A stretch of DNA of 23,775 nucleotides from a virus, in IMG/VR virus record IMGVR_UViG_3300034198_015954, positions 1 through 23,775 of that record. One strand, given 5' to 3'. This document shows, in pieces, positions 6,676 to 16,200 of the stretch. The translations under genes were made by a program, and so were the position numbers. Numbering within the stretch: the first letter of the stretch is position 1; each line of letters opens with the position of its first letter. A model generated the notes under the pieces. It saw only the letters and a program-made list of their open reading frames with translations. It searched no databases and was not told the DNA's origin.

Positions 6676-7947
6676 ATGCCAAGATTAAGCCTATACCGCC
6701 CAGACAAGGGCAATGATTTTAAATTTATCGACCGAACCGCATGGGAGATGTTCCAAGTGGGCGGAACCGATGTATTTGTACACAAATACTTAGGTCCAGG
6801 TAATTCAGTGCAGGCAGACAGTCCTGCAGTTCCTGCGTACTCGACAGATAATCCTTCACAGATACAAGATCTGCTGTTCTTAGAAAACAGAGATAGGAAA
6901 TACGACCCTGATATTTTTATACTTCGTGGTGTGTACAATTTGACAGATACGGATTTTAATCTCAGTCAATTTGGATTATTTCTACAAAACGATACTGTGT
7001 TTATTACTTTTCATATCAACGACACTGTAGAAAAACTAGGACGAAAAATTATTGCAGGAGATGTGTTAGAATTACCTCATTTAAAAGACGAGTTTGCATT
7101 GAACGATCTTCAGTTTGCTCTCAAACGATTCTATGTGATTGAAGAAGTGACTCGAGCAGCAGAAGGATTTTCAGTGACATGGTATCCACATCTCTATCGT
7201 GCGAAATGTAAACCATTAGTCGATAGCCAAGAATTCAAACAAATACTCGATCAAGCCCTAACTGACGAAAATGGAGATCCGTCTAATACCACTCTTAGAG
7301 ATATTATGTCTACATATGAAAAAGAAATGCAGATAACTCAAGCAGTTCTTGATCAAGCCGAAACTGATGCTCCTAAAAGTGGTTATGATACAACTAGATA
7401 TTACAGCGTTAGCCAGCGAGAGGATGGTAAAATTGATTTGATCAGTGTCGACGACACTACGACACTAGTTTCTCTAGAAAACAGAGCCACTGACGAAAAC
7501 GGAATACCATTGGTTGATTCAAATGGTGAACCTATATATGCAGAATATACTGCTAGTAGTGAATTTGTCAGTCCCGCTATGGATAATTATTCCAATGAAC
7601 GAGATCAGGATGCAATACCGCCTAATGGTGCAGCATTTAGTTCTGGAATAGCATTTCCTGTACAAGCAGCCAGGGGCCAATTTCATCTTCGCACAGATTA
7701 TAAACCTAATAGATTGTTTAGATTCAACGGTAAGCGATGGCTCAAATACGAGGACGACATCAGAATGACTATAAGTAATCTTGGACCCTCGGACGTCGTC
7801 AGCGGACAACCGTTTGAAGGAAAAGATGTTCGATATACACAAAAGACCGGATTCATTAACAACCCTATCACCGATACTATAGACGGAAAAGTTGTTAAGC
7901 AACGACAAAGCCTTAGTAAGGCTCTAAGACCCGAGGCAGACGACTAA
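6676..7947 (+). CDS. 14: Neck protein gp14
   Basis: This 423-residue protein fits T4 gp14. The strand-rich part SQFGLFLQNDTVFITFHIND..GRKIIAGDVLELPHL..RFYVIEEV (about residues 95-165) parallels the gp14 pattern of FGxxVQDEVxLxINP, a GDLIYFP segment and a domain that ends near a tail-facing surface. gp14 works with gp13 to seal the head and attach the tail. T4 gp14 is 256 residues; the extra length is C-terminal and includes LFRFNGKRWLKYEDD (W355 and neighbours), a WNG-type motif also seen in gp15 and gp18. A GTG at 6658 would add six residues, but it lies in the spacer of the inverted repeat, upstream of the promoter box, so the ATG at 6676 is preferred. Its stop overlaps the gp15 start (TAATG). 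Confidence 0.85.
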   Translation: MPRLSLYRPDKGNDFKFIDRTAWEMFQVGGTDVFVHKYLGPGNSVQADSPAVPAYSTDNPSQIQDLLFLENRDRKYDPDIFILRGVYNLTDTDFNLSQFGLFLQNDTVFITFHINDTVEKLGRKIIAGDVLELPHLKDEFALNDLQFALKRFYVIEEVTRAAEGFSVTWYPHLYRAKCKPLVDSQEFKQILDQALTDENGDPSNTTLRDIMSTYEKEMQITQAVLDQAETDAPKSGYDTTRYYSVSQREDGKIDLISVDDTTTLVSLENRATDENGIPLVDSNGEPIYAEYTASSEFVSPAMDNYSNERDQDAIPPNGAAFSSGIAFPVQAARGQFHLRTDYKPNRLFRFNGKRWLKYEDDIRMTISNLGPSDVVSGQPFEGKDVRYTQKTGFINNPITDTIDGKVVKQRQSLSKALRPEADD

Positions 7948-9590
7948 TGGATCATTTTTATGACGGACAAATAAGACGCTATGTTACACAATTTATGCGT
8001 TTTTTTATCGGATTCAAATATCAATCCGGCGACGGAGACTTCAGACATGTTCCGGTTACATACGGAGACCTTACACGCCAAGTAGCAGCTATTATTAGAG
8101 ATAACAGCGAAAACAAAATGCCTACTGTACCGCGTATTGCCTGTTATATAACAGGATTAGAATTAGACACTTCGAGATTATCAGATCCAAGTTTTGTTAG
8201 TAAATTAAATATTAGAGAACGTGCCTATACTAATGAAAACGGTATGATCGAATATAAAAATGTTCAAGGTGGAAACTATACCGTCGAACGATTACATCCA
8301 ACGCCATTTAAATTAAAATTAAAAGCAGATCTTTGGACATCTAACACTGATCAAAAATTACAATTATTAGAACAGATTTTGGTATTTTTTAATCCTAGTT
8401 TTGAAATACAGACCACTGATAACTATATAGACTGGACTAGTCTTACTACAGTTTTTTTAGACAATGTGACATTTAGTTCTAGAACTATTCCCCAAGGTGC
8501 AGAGTCTGATATTGATATCTGTAGTATGGAGTTTACAACACCCATATATATTTCAACACCCGCAAAGGTCAAGAAATTAGGTGTTGTTCAAGGAATTAGA
8601 TTTAATATTTTTGACGAATCTGGAAATCTTCATAATCTAAATGATTTAACCATCGACTTAAATGCAGAAAACAACATAGGCGGTCATGCTAATAACTTAG
8701 ACAAATATGGTGTTTTATTGCTTAAAAGTAACAATGGTGGAGAAAATGACTATGATGTTTCTATACTAGACGTTAGCGAAGCTGTGACATCAATTGGACA
8801 AGAGATTCCTAGTAAAACTGGTCCAAGAATAGACTGGAGTACTATATTAGATCTACACGGTGCTTACCAACCGGGGTTATCAAAGATCTATTTTAGGCAA
8901 GCGTCAGGGTTTGAAATACAAGGAAGATTTACTATCAACGAAGTAGATCATAGTTATCTAGTTGTCACAATCGAAGATAAACCGTCTAACACTATAATCT
9001 ATAGTGATGTGTATCCCAGCGGACGATCGACCATCGATGCCATCGTAGACCCTTATAAGTTCAATCCGTTGAAGCATTTTGGTTCAAGGTCTGATATTAT
9101 ACCTGGTACTCGTTATCTTGTGTTAGACACTGTAAATTCTAGCAGCATTAGAGAAAATGGTTTTATGAAGTATGGTCAGAATCCGTTAGACGGTAGCAGT
9201 CGTAATGTCTATGACGGGCCCGATGCTTGGAAAAATACCAACGGGTCTGACCCGTTGATCGAAGTTAACACAATCATAGAGTGGAATGGAAACTCGTGGG
9301 TAAATCTAATGCCTACGTGGGTTACATCGATAGCACCATACGATTCTACAGTGGTTTATCAGCAGGGAAAAATTGTAGTCTACAACGGAATAGTATATCG
9401 AGCTCTAGAAAATATATCTAAACAAGATAATGTATTATTACCCCCTGACAACCCGTTGTTTGAATCGATCGAGTTAGTGTTCCAAAATCTTAAAACTGGT
9501 ATACAGTATCGATGGGCTGGCGACAAATGGTTAAAATCTTTTGAGGGCGAATATCCGTCAGGTTCGTGGCGATTTGATCTAGATCCTTGA
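7947..9590 (+). CDS. 15: Tail sheath stabiliser / completion protein gp15, C-terminally extended
   Basis: gp15 closes the top of the sheath and tube and joins the tail to the neck. The N-terminus (FYDGQIRRYVTQFMRFFIGF, then RHVPVTYGD) matches the T4 gp15 opening, and the PTPFKLKLKADLWTSN and QLLEQILVFFNPSFE segments (about residues 117-153) match its core. T4 gp15 has 272 residues and this protein has 547. The added C-terminal half holds a WNG motif (W446), a carbohydrate-binding-like stretch YDSTVVYQQGKIVVYNGIVY (about residues 468-487) and a final YRWAGDKWLKSF motif (W523). Translation is coupled to gp14 through the TAATG overlap. The extension could decorate the neck or act as a surface-binding module; that part is inference. 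Confidence 0.9.
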   Translation: MDHFYDGQIRRYVTQFMRFFIGFKYQSGDGDFRHVPVTYGDLTRQVAAIIRDNSENKMPTVPRIACYITGLELDTSRLSDPSFVSKLNIRERAYTNENGMIEYKNVQGGNYTVERLHPTPFKLKLKADLWTSNTDQKLQLLEQILVFFNPSFEIQTTDNYIDWTSLTTVFLDNVTFSSRTIPQGAESDIDICSMEFTTPIYISTPAKVKKLGVVQGIRFNIFDESGNLHNLNDLTIDLNAENNIGGHANNLDKYGVLLLKSNNGGENDYDVSILDVSEAVTSIGQEIPSKTGPRIDWSTILDLHGAYQPGLSKIYFRQASGFEIQGRFTINEVDHSYLVVTIEDKPSNTIIYSDVYPSGRSTIDAIVDPYKFNPLKHFGSRSDIIPGTRYLVLDTVNSSSIRENGFMKYGQNPLDGSSRNVYDGPDAWKNTNGSDPLIEVNTIIEWNGNSWVNLMPTWVTSIAPYDSTVVYQQGKIVVYNGIVYRALENISKQDNVLLPPDNPLFESIELVFQNLKTGIQYRWAGDKWLKSFEGEYPSGSWRFDLDP

Positions 9591-9600
9591 TAATTACTAG

Positions 9601-9996
9601 ATGCAAAAACGTGCAGGGATACTTTTTCTATCTAAAAATACAGGTCGAATATTGTTGATACAAGAGGAGTCTAAATGGACTGTTCCGACATTTATTCGAA
9701 ATACTACAGTGTTAGAGGATTGCCAATCAGTGTTTGACGATTTCACTGAGGGTAAAATACTGCCTATTGAACTATACGTTAGTCAAGATAAGGGATTTGA
9801 ATACGGAACATTTGTATGTCTTGTCAACGAAGAATTTACAAAAACATCGGCTAAAACTATATGCTGGGCATCAATGAACGATCTTCCGAAAAATATACAC
9901 ACTGGCCTTAAGACTACGTTAAATAGTGATATAACAAAGACTAAACTCGATACAATATTGGTGCTGATAAATGATACAACAAATACAGAACAGTGA
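9601..9996 (+). CDS. Nudix-fold protein with a degenerate Nudix box
   Basis: This 131-residue protein looks like a small Nudix-fold protein. The opening strands KRAGILFLSKNTGRILLIQE (residues 3-22), the turn KWTVPTF (25-31) and the later strand GFEYGTFVCLV (65-75) line up with Nudix architecture. The catalytic signature GX5EX7REUXEEXGU is not present: the expected Gly after WTVP is Thr30-Phe31, and the REUXEE stretch reads VFDDFTE. It is therefore probably non-hydrolytic or a divergent nucleotide binder. It resembles a short protein in the same place in some T4-like cyanophage genomes, from memory. It starts 10 bases after gp15 without a clear Shine-Dalgarno sequence, so it probably depends on gp15 read-through. 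It overlaps the next gene by 26 bases. Confidence 0.65.
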   Translation: MQKRAGILFLSKNTGRILLIQEESKWTVPTFIRNTTVLEDCQSVFDDFTEGKILPIELYVSQDKGFEYGTFVCLVNEEFTKTSAKTICWASMNDLPKNIHTGLKTTLNSDITKTKLDTILVLINDTTNTEQ

Positions 9997-10252
9997 AAGA
10001 TTTTTAACAGAATATAGCGATTTTCAAAATCGAATTTCTCAAATAAATGATCAAGATCTTCAACATGTGTTGACAAGCAAACTTATACGTCTTAAAGAAT
10101 TAGTTGTATTACTTGACGGAGAACACGAAGTCATGCTTGCAACCAAAAGACTTAGCGGTGAAATGGAAGAATTTCGAAATGAAATCGGAACTGTTCGCCG
10201 ATTTCTTTTCGATACCCTAAAATCCTGGGAAAAATCTAATCTCAACGATTAG
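9971..10252 (+). CDS. Small helical/coiled-coil protein of unknown function
   Basis: This 93-residue protein is not one I recognise by function. It is highly charged and mostly helical in character, with heptad-like stretches from about residue 10 to 85 (for example LIRLKELVVLLDGEHEVMLATK) and no Cys, signal peptide or membrane segment. It starts inside the 3' end of the Nudix-like gene in another frame and so belongs to the gp14-gp15 transcription unit. Its TAG stop shares two bases with the TAA of the giant virion gene on the other strand. Position suggests a minor structural or assembly protein. Confidence 0.7.
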   Translation: MIQQIQNSERFLTEYSDFQNRISQINDQDLQHVLTSKLIRLKELVVLLDGEHEVMLATKRLSGEMEEFRNEIGTVRRFLFDTLKSWEKSNLND

Positions 10253-13200
10253 GCTTGTGCTTCGCCCCAACGTAATATAATAGCAGCCGGTATTGCTGTA
10301 CCGCTGACCTTATAGACGTTGACAGCTAGCACATCTGGACCATTTGGAAATGCACCACGTCCTCCTATGGCAGTAGTTGTCAATTCTTTGAGTTGACTTA
10401 GGTCTAGGTTTGATGTGCTGCCCGGGTTAGTAATAAAGGAAAATACCTGTTCTCCCGGCAATGCATATTGAGGATCACCGAACTGGAATGTCGTTGTCGC
10501 TCCACTGCTGATCGAAGCATTAGAGGTTTGGGTCATGGATGCTCGGATAACTGACGTTGATCCTAGTCTTCTTGTTGTAACTGCTGCTACAGAGGTTCCT
10601 GCTGGAAATTGCGTATAGCTGGTTGCGATTCTAGTTCCCACAGTGGCACCGGATGCATTCCAACTCGCAAGTGTAAAGAATAGATAGTTAGTGTTTGCAT
10701 AGGCACTGTTGGTCGTCGATGCCTGAACCGTGACGGTTACTGTACTACCCGATGTACTGGTACTGTTAGCAATGCTACTCATAACAAATCTAGTGTAGGA
10801 TACCCCAGAAATCAAAGCATATGCGGTTGTGATCGAGATCACTGTCTGCGAAGCAACTATGAAAGGATTCACAGATAATTGATCACCTACAGCGGCTGAC
10901 AATACCGCAGCGTCGGCATCTGTAACTAAAAAGTCACTTCTACCGGTGCTAAAAGCACTGTTATAACCAGTTGAAATAGTGTTGGTATCGACCACTGGTA
11001 TATTGGTACCAACACCGGATGTAAGATTGGCCGGAGAACTCATCACAATTCTTGTATATGAACTTCCAAGATATGAAGGAGTAATGCTTGAGATCGATTG
11101 ATTAGAAGTCAAGAAGTTACTCAGAGTAAATGTTCTTCCAGCTGGAGAGCCCGGAACTGTTGTTATCGCAGCAGATGCTAACGTCACTAGAGTAAATGTT
11201 GTACTTCCGTTGGTTGCAGATATTAGATATGTAGTCGGACTGGTATATCCCGAAATAGTTCCCGCCGAAGGCACCGGCGGTGTGCCAGTTGGCCCTGGCT
11301 GTGATCCAGAAACAGTCACGGTCATTCCCACATACAAAGTAGCAGCAGTGCATGTAAATTGACCTGCTGATCCTACGATATTAACTCCACTTAGTGTACC
11401 AGTGGTGTTCATACTAAGTGTATCACCGACTCTTAATGGAGTAGAACCTGAAAATGAATTATAACTGGAGTTTGTGATAACAAAATCCGATCGAGCAGCA
11501 CTCAAAGCATTAGCATATCCCGATAAGCCCACGGGATTTGCCACAGCGGTAAGAGTATTGGTCACTGTCGTAAATGCTCTCGCGGTCACTGTGGCAGTTA
11601 GTGCTCCTTGTACAATTGCTGTAGACGTAGTTGCTGGTACACCGCCCCAATTAACAGAACCCCCTAAAGCAATTTGTGCAAAACTGGGCTGACCGCCTGA
11701 TGCTGCACTAGATAACCCAGACCAGGAAATAAAAGTTGGATTTGTTGGATAATTTCTAGGATTTAAAATCCCTTCAACAACAATGGCACCTGTGCCGGTA
11801 TCGGCAGTTATGGCTATTTCAGCTAGTAGCAGTTGTGCTCGATTTAATAAATCTCTTTCTCCTAGATCGCCAGTGAGTGCATTAGAAACACTAGGAGCCA
11901 ATCTGATCATGAATGCTGTTTGCTTGGTAGTGGTGATGCTTAAGCCAGTGGCTGCATAATTAAAGAGATAGCCTCGATCATTGTCAAATAACCCATCAGT
12001 GAGCAAAGCAGATCCCCAATGGCTGATTGTTGGAGTTGTAGTACAACTTACCAATTCTACTCCTGAATTGTCGGCATGTGATACAGCAATACCGGCAGTA
12101 AATGTTCTATTGATACCGGCAGTAAAGTTTGATAAGTTAGCTCCCCGAGACACACCAATTAGATTGTTTCCATTCTTTCCAGAGTAAGAAATTAATTCGT
12201 TGTCGATATAAACAACACCCGATGACGGGAATCTGCCGGCGTTGGACAACGGAATACTTGTCGACGAGGAAGTAATAGCTGCCGATAGTCTATTTTTTGC
12301 ACTAGCGTTTTCCACTTCATAGCGAACTGGCAAATTAGCTGTTCGCATGTATGCTTCGGTGTTGACGTTTGAGTTTCTCATTCGATGCAGGAATACAAAT
12401 TTTCCATCGGCACCGCGCATCATGAATTCTACAAATCCTGCTGCATACCATGTATATTGCATGCCTAACATCTGCATGCGCCAGGGCAGTATGTTATATC
12501 CACTTGGTCCAGTACCGTCGGCAGGATCCATGTTCCATTGACTCTGTGGAACATAGAGGTCTGTAGTAATACATATTCTTGCGCCTACAATCGAGCTAGC
12601 ACCTCTCCAGTCAGGGGAAACAGTCATTGCGGTCTGACTAGAAATTCCGGTAACAACATGACTCATTCCTCTAATTACAATTTTATCACCCACTGATAAT
12701 TGATCCTGGAACCTAGTACCTGTGCCGGTTACTTGGTTGCTGTCGATTACTATGGCGGCTGTGCCTGTTAATTGATTAGTACTGGATCTTCGTACCACAG
12801 CCATTTCCTGTCCATCGTATTGATAAAATAGACCATTTTGTTCGTCAAAGGCTCCTATGCGTACGGTTGATCCGTGCCAACGTTTGAGTACCACCTTGCA
12901 ATCGTCTCCCAATGATGCTACAAGATCCGAAATTACTACATTCGATCTTACTCGGAATCTTCTAGCATCAACAACGCTTTCAACAATGTAACTACCGTTG
13001 TATTCAAAAGAAACGCAACCTATTATCTCGATTTCAGCACCTGGCTGTAGACCATGGTCAGTGTCATCTGTAGTAAAAGTAATAACGCTGTTGATGCTGG
13101 TACCACTGGCAGTAGCCGACGCTAGATTGTAACTAGGAGCAAATAATCCCCCAGTGGTGTACATCATGCCCTTTCCGGATTGATATCGAATATATTTTTT

Positions 13201-16200
13201 ACTTTGACGTATGGCTTGAGCACCATGGGAAGGACCGCCTGTACCTAGCTGAACTCCTCCATCAAAGGGCCTATGTGTGAAAAAGCTGTCAGGTCTTACA
13301 TACACAACCCCTGCCAACCCTATGTTTGTACTAATAACGCCTGTTGTTCTTGCTGGGTATCTAATACTTGTAAGACTGGGGACTTGGGTGACTACATGCG
13401 GACCGGTAGCTAATTGATGATTGGCTGATAAAAGATCAACGTTTAACGCTGAAGTATTATTGCCCACTACGGCAAATCTCGTAGTTCCGTTAAAGGAGCC
13501 GGCTGCTACTTCTTCCCAGGTCGCAGATGCTGCCAGCACACGATCAGTCCATGTTCCAGTTTCACCAGTAAACGAAGTCAGTGCAGATGTACTGCCGTCT
13601 GCTATAACCAAAAATCCATCATTGCTATAATCTATGCAATTCCAATTGGCCGAAGTTGGCAAAGTTGAAGCTGCCCATGTTAACGCATTTGTACTAACGG
13701 CTGCATTTACGGTTCCTCTGGCCACAGCAACGAATCTATTAGCCCCGAAAGATATAGCACTCCATGTAGTACTGGCTGGCAAGGCTCCGGTGGCCGCCCA
13801 TGTTGCTCCGTTATCTGGAGAATATGCTGCTGCGGTTCCACCGCTGGCTATGGCTACAAAATAGTTAGATGTTCCTATGAGACCTCCTACTACATCTGAC
13901 CAAGTAGCAGAAGATGGAAGTGTAGACGCTGTCCAACTTGTACCGTTTGAACTATAAGCTGCAGCGGTTCCACCGCTGGCTATGGCTACAAAATATCCCC
14001 CATAATATGTCACAGAAGACCAGGTTGACGACGACGGTAGCGTTGATGCAGACCAAGTCAAACCAAAGTCTGTACTATAAGCTGCAGCGGTTCCACCGCT
14101 GGCTATAGCTACAAAATAGTTAGATGTTCCTATGAGACCTGCGGCGACCGAAGTCCATGTGGTACTGGAAGGCAAAGCTCCACCGGCGGTCCATGACGTT
14201 CCATTTGAACTTTTTGCTGATGCACTACTGCCAGATCTCACAGCGACCCATTGACCATTTGTCCATGCTATACCAGTCCACGAACCTGAAGATGGCAATG
14301 TTTGACTTACCGAATCAAAACTAGGAGCTGGCTGAGAAGTAATCGAAGATAAAATAGTAGTCCCCGGAAGTAATCCGTGGTTTGACGAAAAATCGACTTG
14401 GATAGTAGGAATTGCACCAACATTTAAAATTGTATTATTTGATATACTTCCAGTCAATGCTTCGCTGATTGTTAACGTGGGATATATTGAAACACTATCA
14501 CCGACATAGGTTATCCCAGATGCTGTTACAGATGTGATTGCTCCGTTAGTCCCAATAGATGCCACTGATAAAATAGCATTATTATAGGGTGAAGATCCAG
14601 AAAGATTGGTTCCTAAAACTTTTATTCTATTTCCAATTTTATAGCCAGTTCCCGGAGTTGTAGCTGTGGCAGAATATAGACCATTGCTTCTTATTACTGT
14701 AAACACTGCCGAAACTCCAGCCGGCGAATCGTTTGTACCTGATACCGCAGCATAAGTTGCGTCCCCTGTGGCTCCTAGGGGGGTAGGAACTATTCTATAA
14801 TCTATGATAACACCGCCGGTTACACCGTCAACCAGCATTACGATATCATTGGTTCCGTCGACTCCGCCAAATAGACTACCTAGCCAAGTCACACTGTCGC
14901 CGGAAGTAAAACCTGAACCTCCCGATACTAGCGTGATATCATAAATACCTGTTCCGCCTTCTCTAAGTACCGTGATAGCAGCGCCAACTCCCGATCCAGT
15001 AGTGGACGACATAAACACTGATGTGTATGTACCTGAACCATCAAATGCAGTACCGGTAAATGCAAATGAATTTATACTTCCACCGCTATTAACAGCGGAA
15101 ACAGATATCACGATATCATTAGTGCCATCCGTGCCGCCTAGATCGGAGCCTAACAGTACTATTCTATCTCCCACTGCATAATTTTGACCATTTGCTGAAC
15201 TGTCAGCCGGATCTGATACCGAGTAAGCTCCACTAACTCTATCTACTTTGAATGTTGCCCCGACTCCGATAGGATTTATATTCGAGCCCGACACTCCGGT
15301 ATTTTGTCCGTCTGCTCCTACATAAGTTCTTCCTAACGGCCCTGAAAGATTCAATGTATTTCCATCTAGAGAACTAATAATCAAACCGTTACCGCTAGCA
15401 TCTGATAGAGCCATGTTCTGTTGAACACCTGTCAGATCTACCAATGTTAATGAGGTGCTAGATACACTGCTTACATTGGTTTTTACATTAGCACTCACAG
15501 TGTTGCTTCCAACGGAACCGGATATTGATGTGCCAGCTATAATGCTAGGTGATCCAGAAATAGGCGAACCTGGCGTGGGGGCGGACCCTGTGTATGCAAT
15601 AATAGAACTGCCTGATGTTGAAATAAAACGTGTTTGCACGGTCTGTTCAGATCCATTGCTAAACACAGAAAAAGTGGGTTGACCTATCGATGCGCCTGTG
15701 AAAAATGCTGCTTGCCTAATCTGCACAAATGATGTATACAAGTTGTCATTAGTCGAAGTGCCTACTCTAGCAGAAGCATAGTATGTAAAACTCACAGAAC
15801 TAGGAACATTATAAACTAAAAAACTTCCTTCTGCTCTTGCAAATCCAGAAATAGCAGCATTCAGTCCTTTGACTGTGATAGGTTGGCCAGCTGAAAAACC
15901 ATGTGTGCCTGAAGTTGTTACAGTAATCAGTGAAGATCCAAAACTTCCAGTGCCCACTGAAGCATCTGTGCCCACAGCAATCACCGAGAGGTCAGTGCCG
16001 GGGATTTCATACAGACTTGGGTATTGCCGTATCTGTCCCAATGCTTGCCATTTTGTAGGTTGTAGTCCGTACTCAAAGTCAGCATCAAGCATGGCCTGCG
16101 GAGCAGCTACACGCATGCGTTCTACAGCATCTGTGCCAAAGTCCCATGGTCTTATGGTTTGGTGTGATTCTTCTACAAATATTTGTATTGGCGCCGATGC

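Larger units (their letters stand above)
6642..6678. repeat. Perfect 14-bp inverted repeat joining the gp13 and gp14 starts
   Basis: The arm CATATATGTATTTA (6642-6655) is repeated as its exact reverse complement TAAATACATATATG (6665-6678), with a 9-base spacer. Each arm contains a late promoter box, the five bases CATAT and the start codon of one of the two divergent neck genes. Confidence 0.95.

Noticed and set aside
6645-6938. Upstream extension of gp13 to an ATG at 6938 (98 extra residues).
   Set aside because: It lies antisense to gp14 coding sequence, has no ribosome binding site and crosses the divergent promoters; the ATG at 6644 matches family length and promoter position.
7519-7908. 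129-residue minus-strand frame inside gp14.
   Set aside because: Composition looks like antisense of gp14 and no translation signal or homology-like motif is visible.
9783-10076. 97-residue minus-strand frame across the Nudix-like and coiled-coil genes.
   Set aside because: Antisense shadow with no start signal; both plus-strand genes are better supported.
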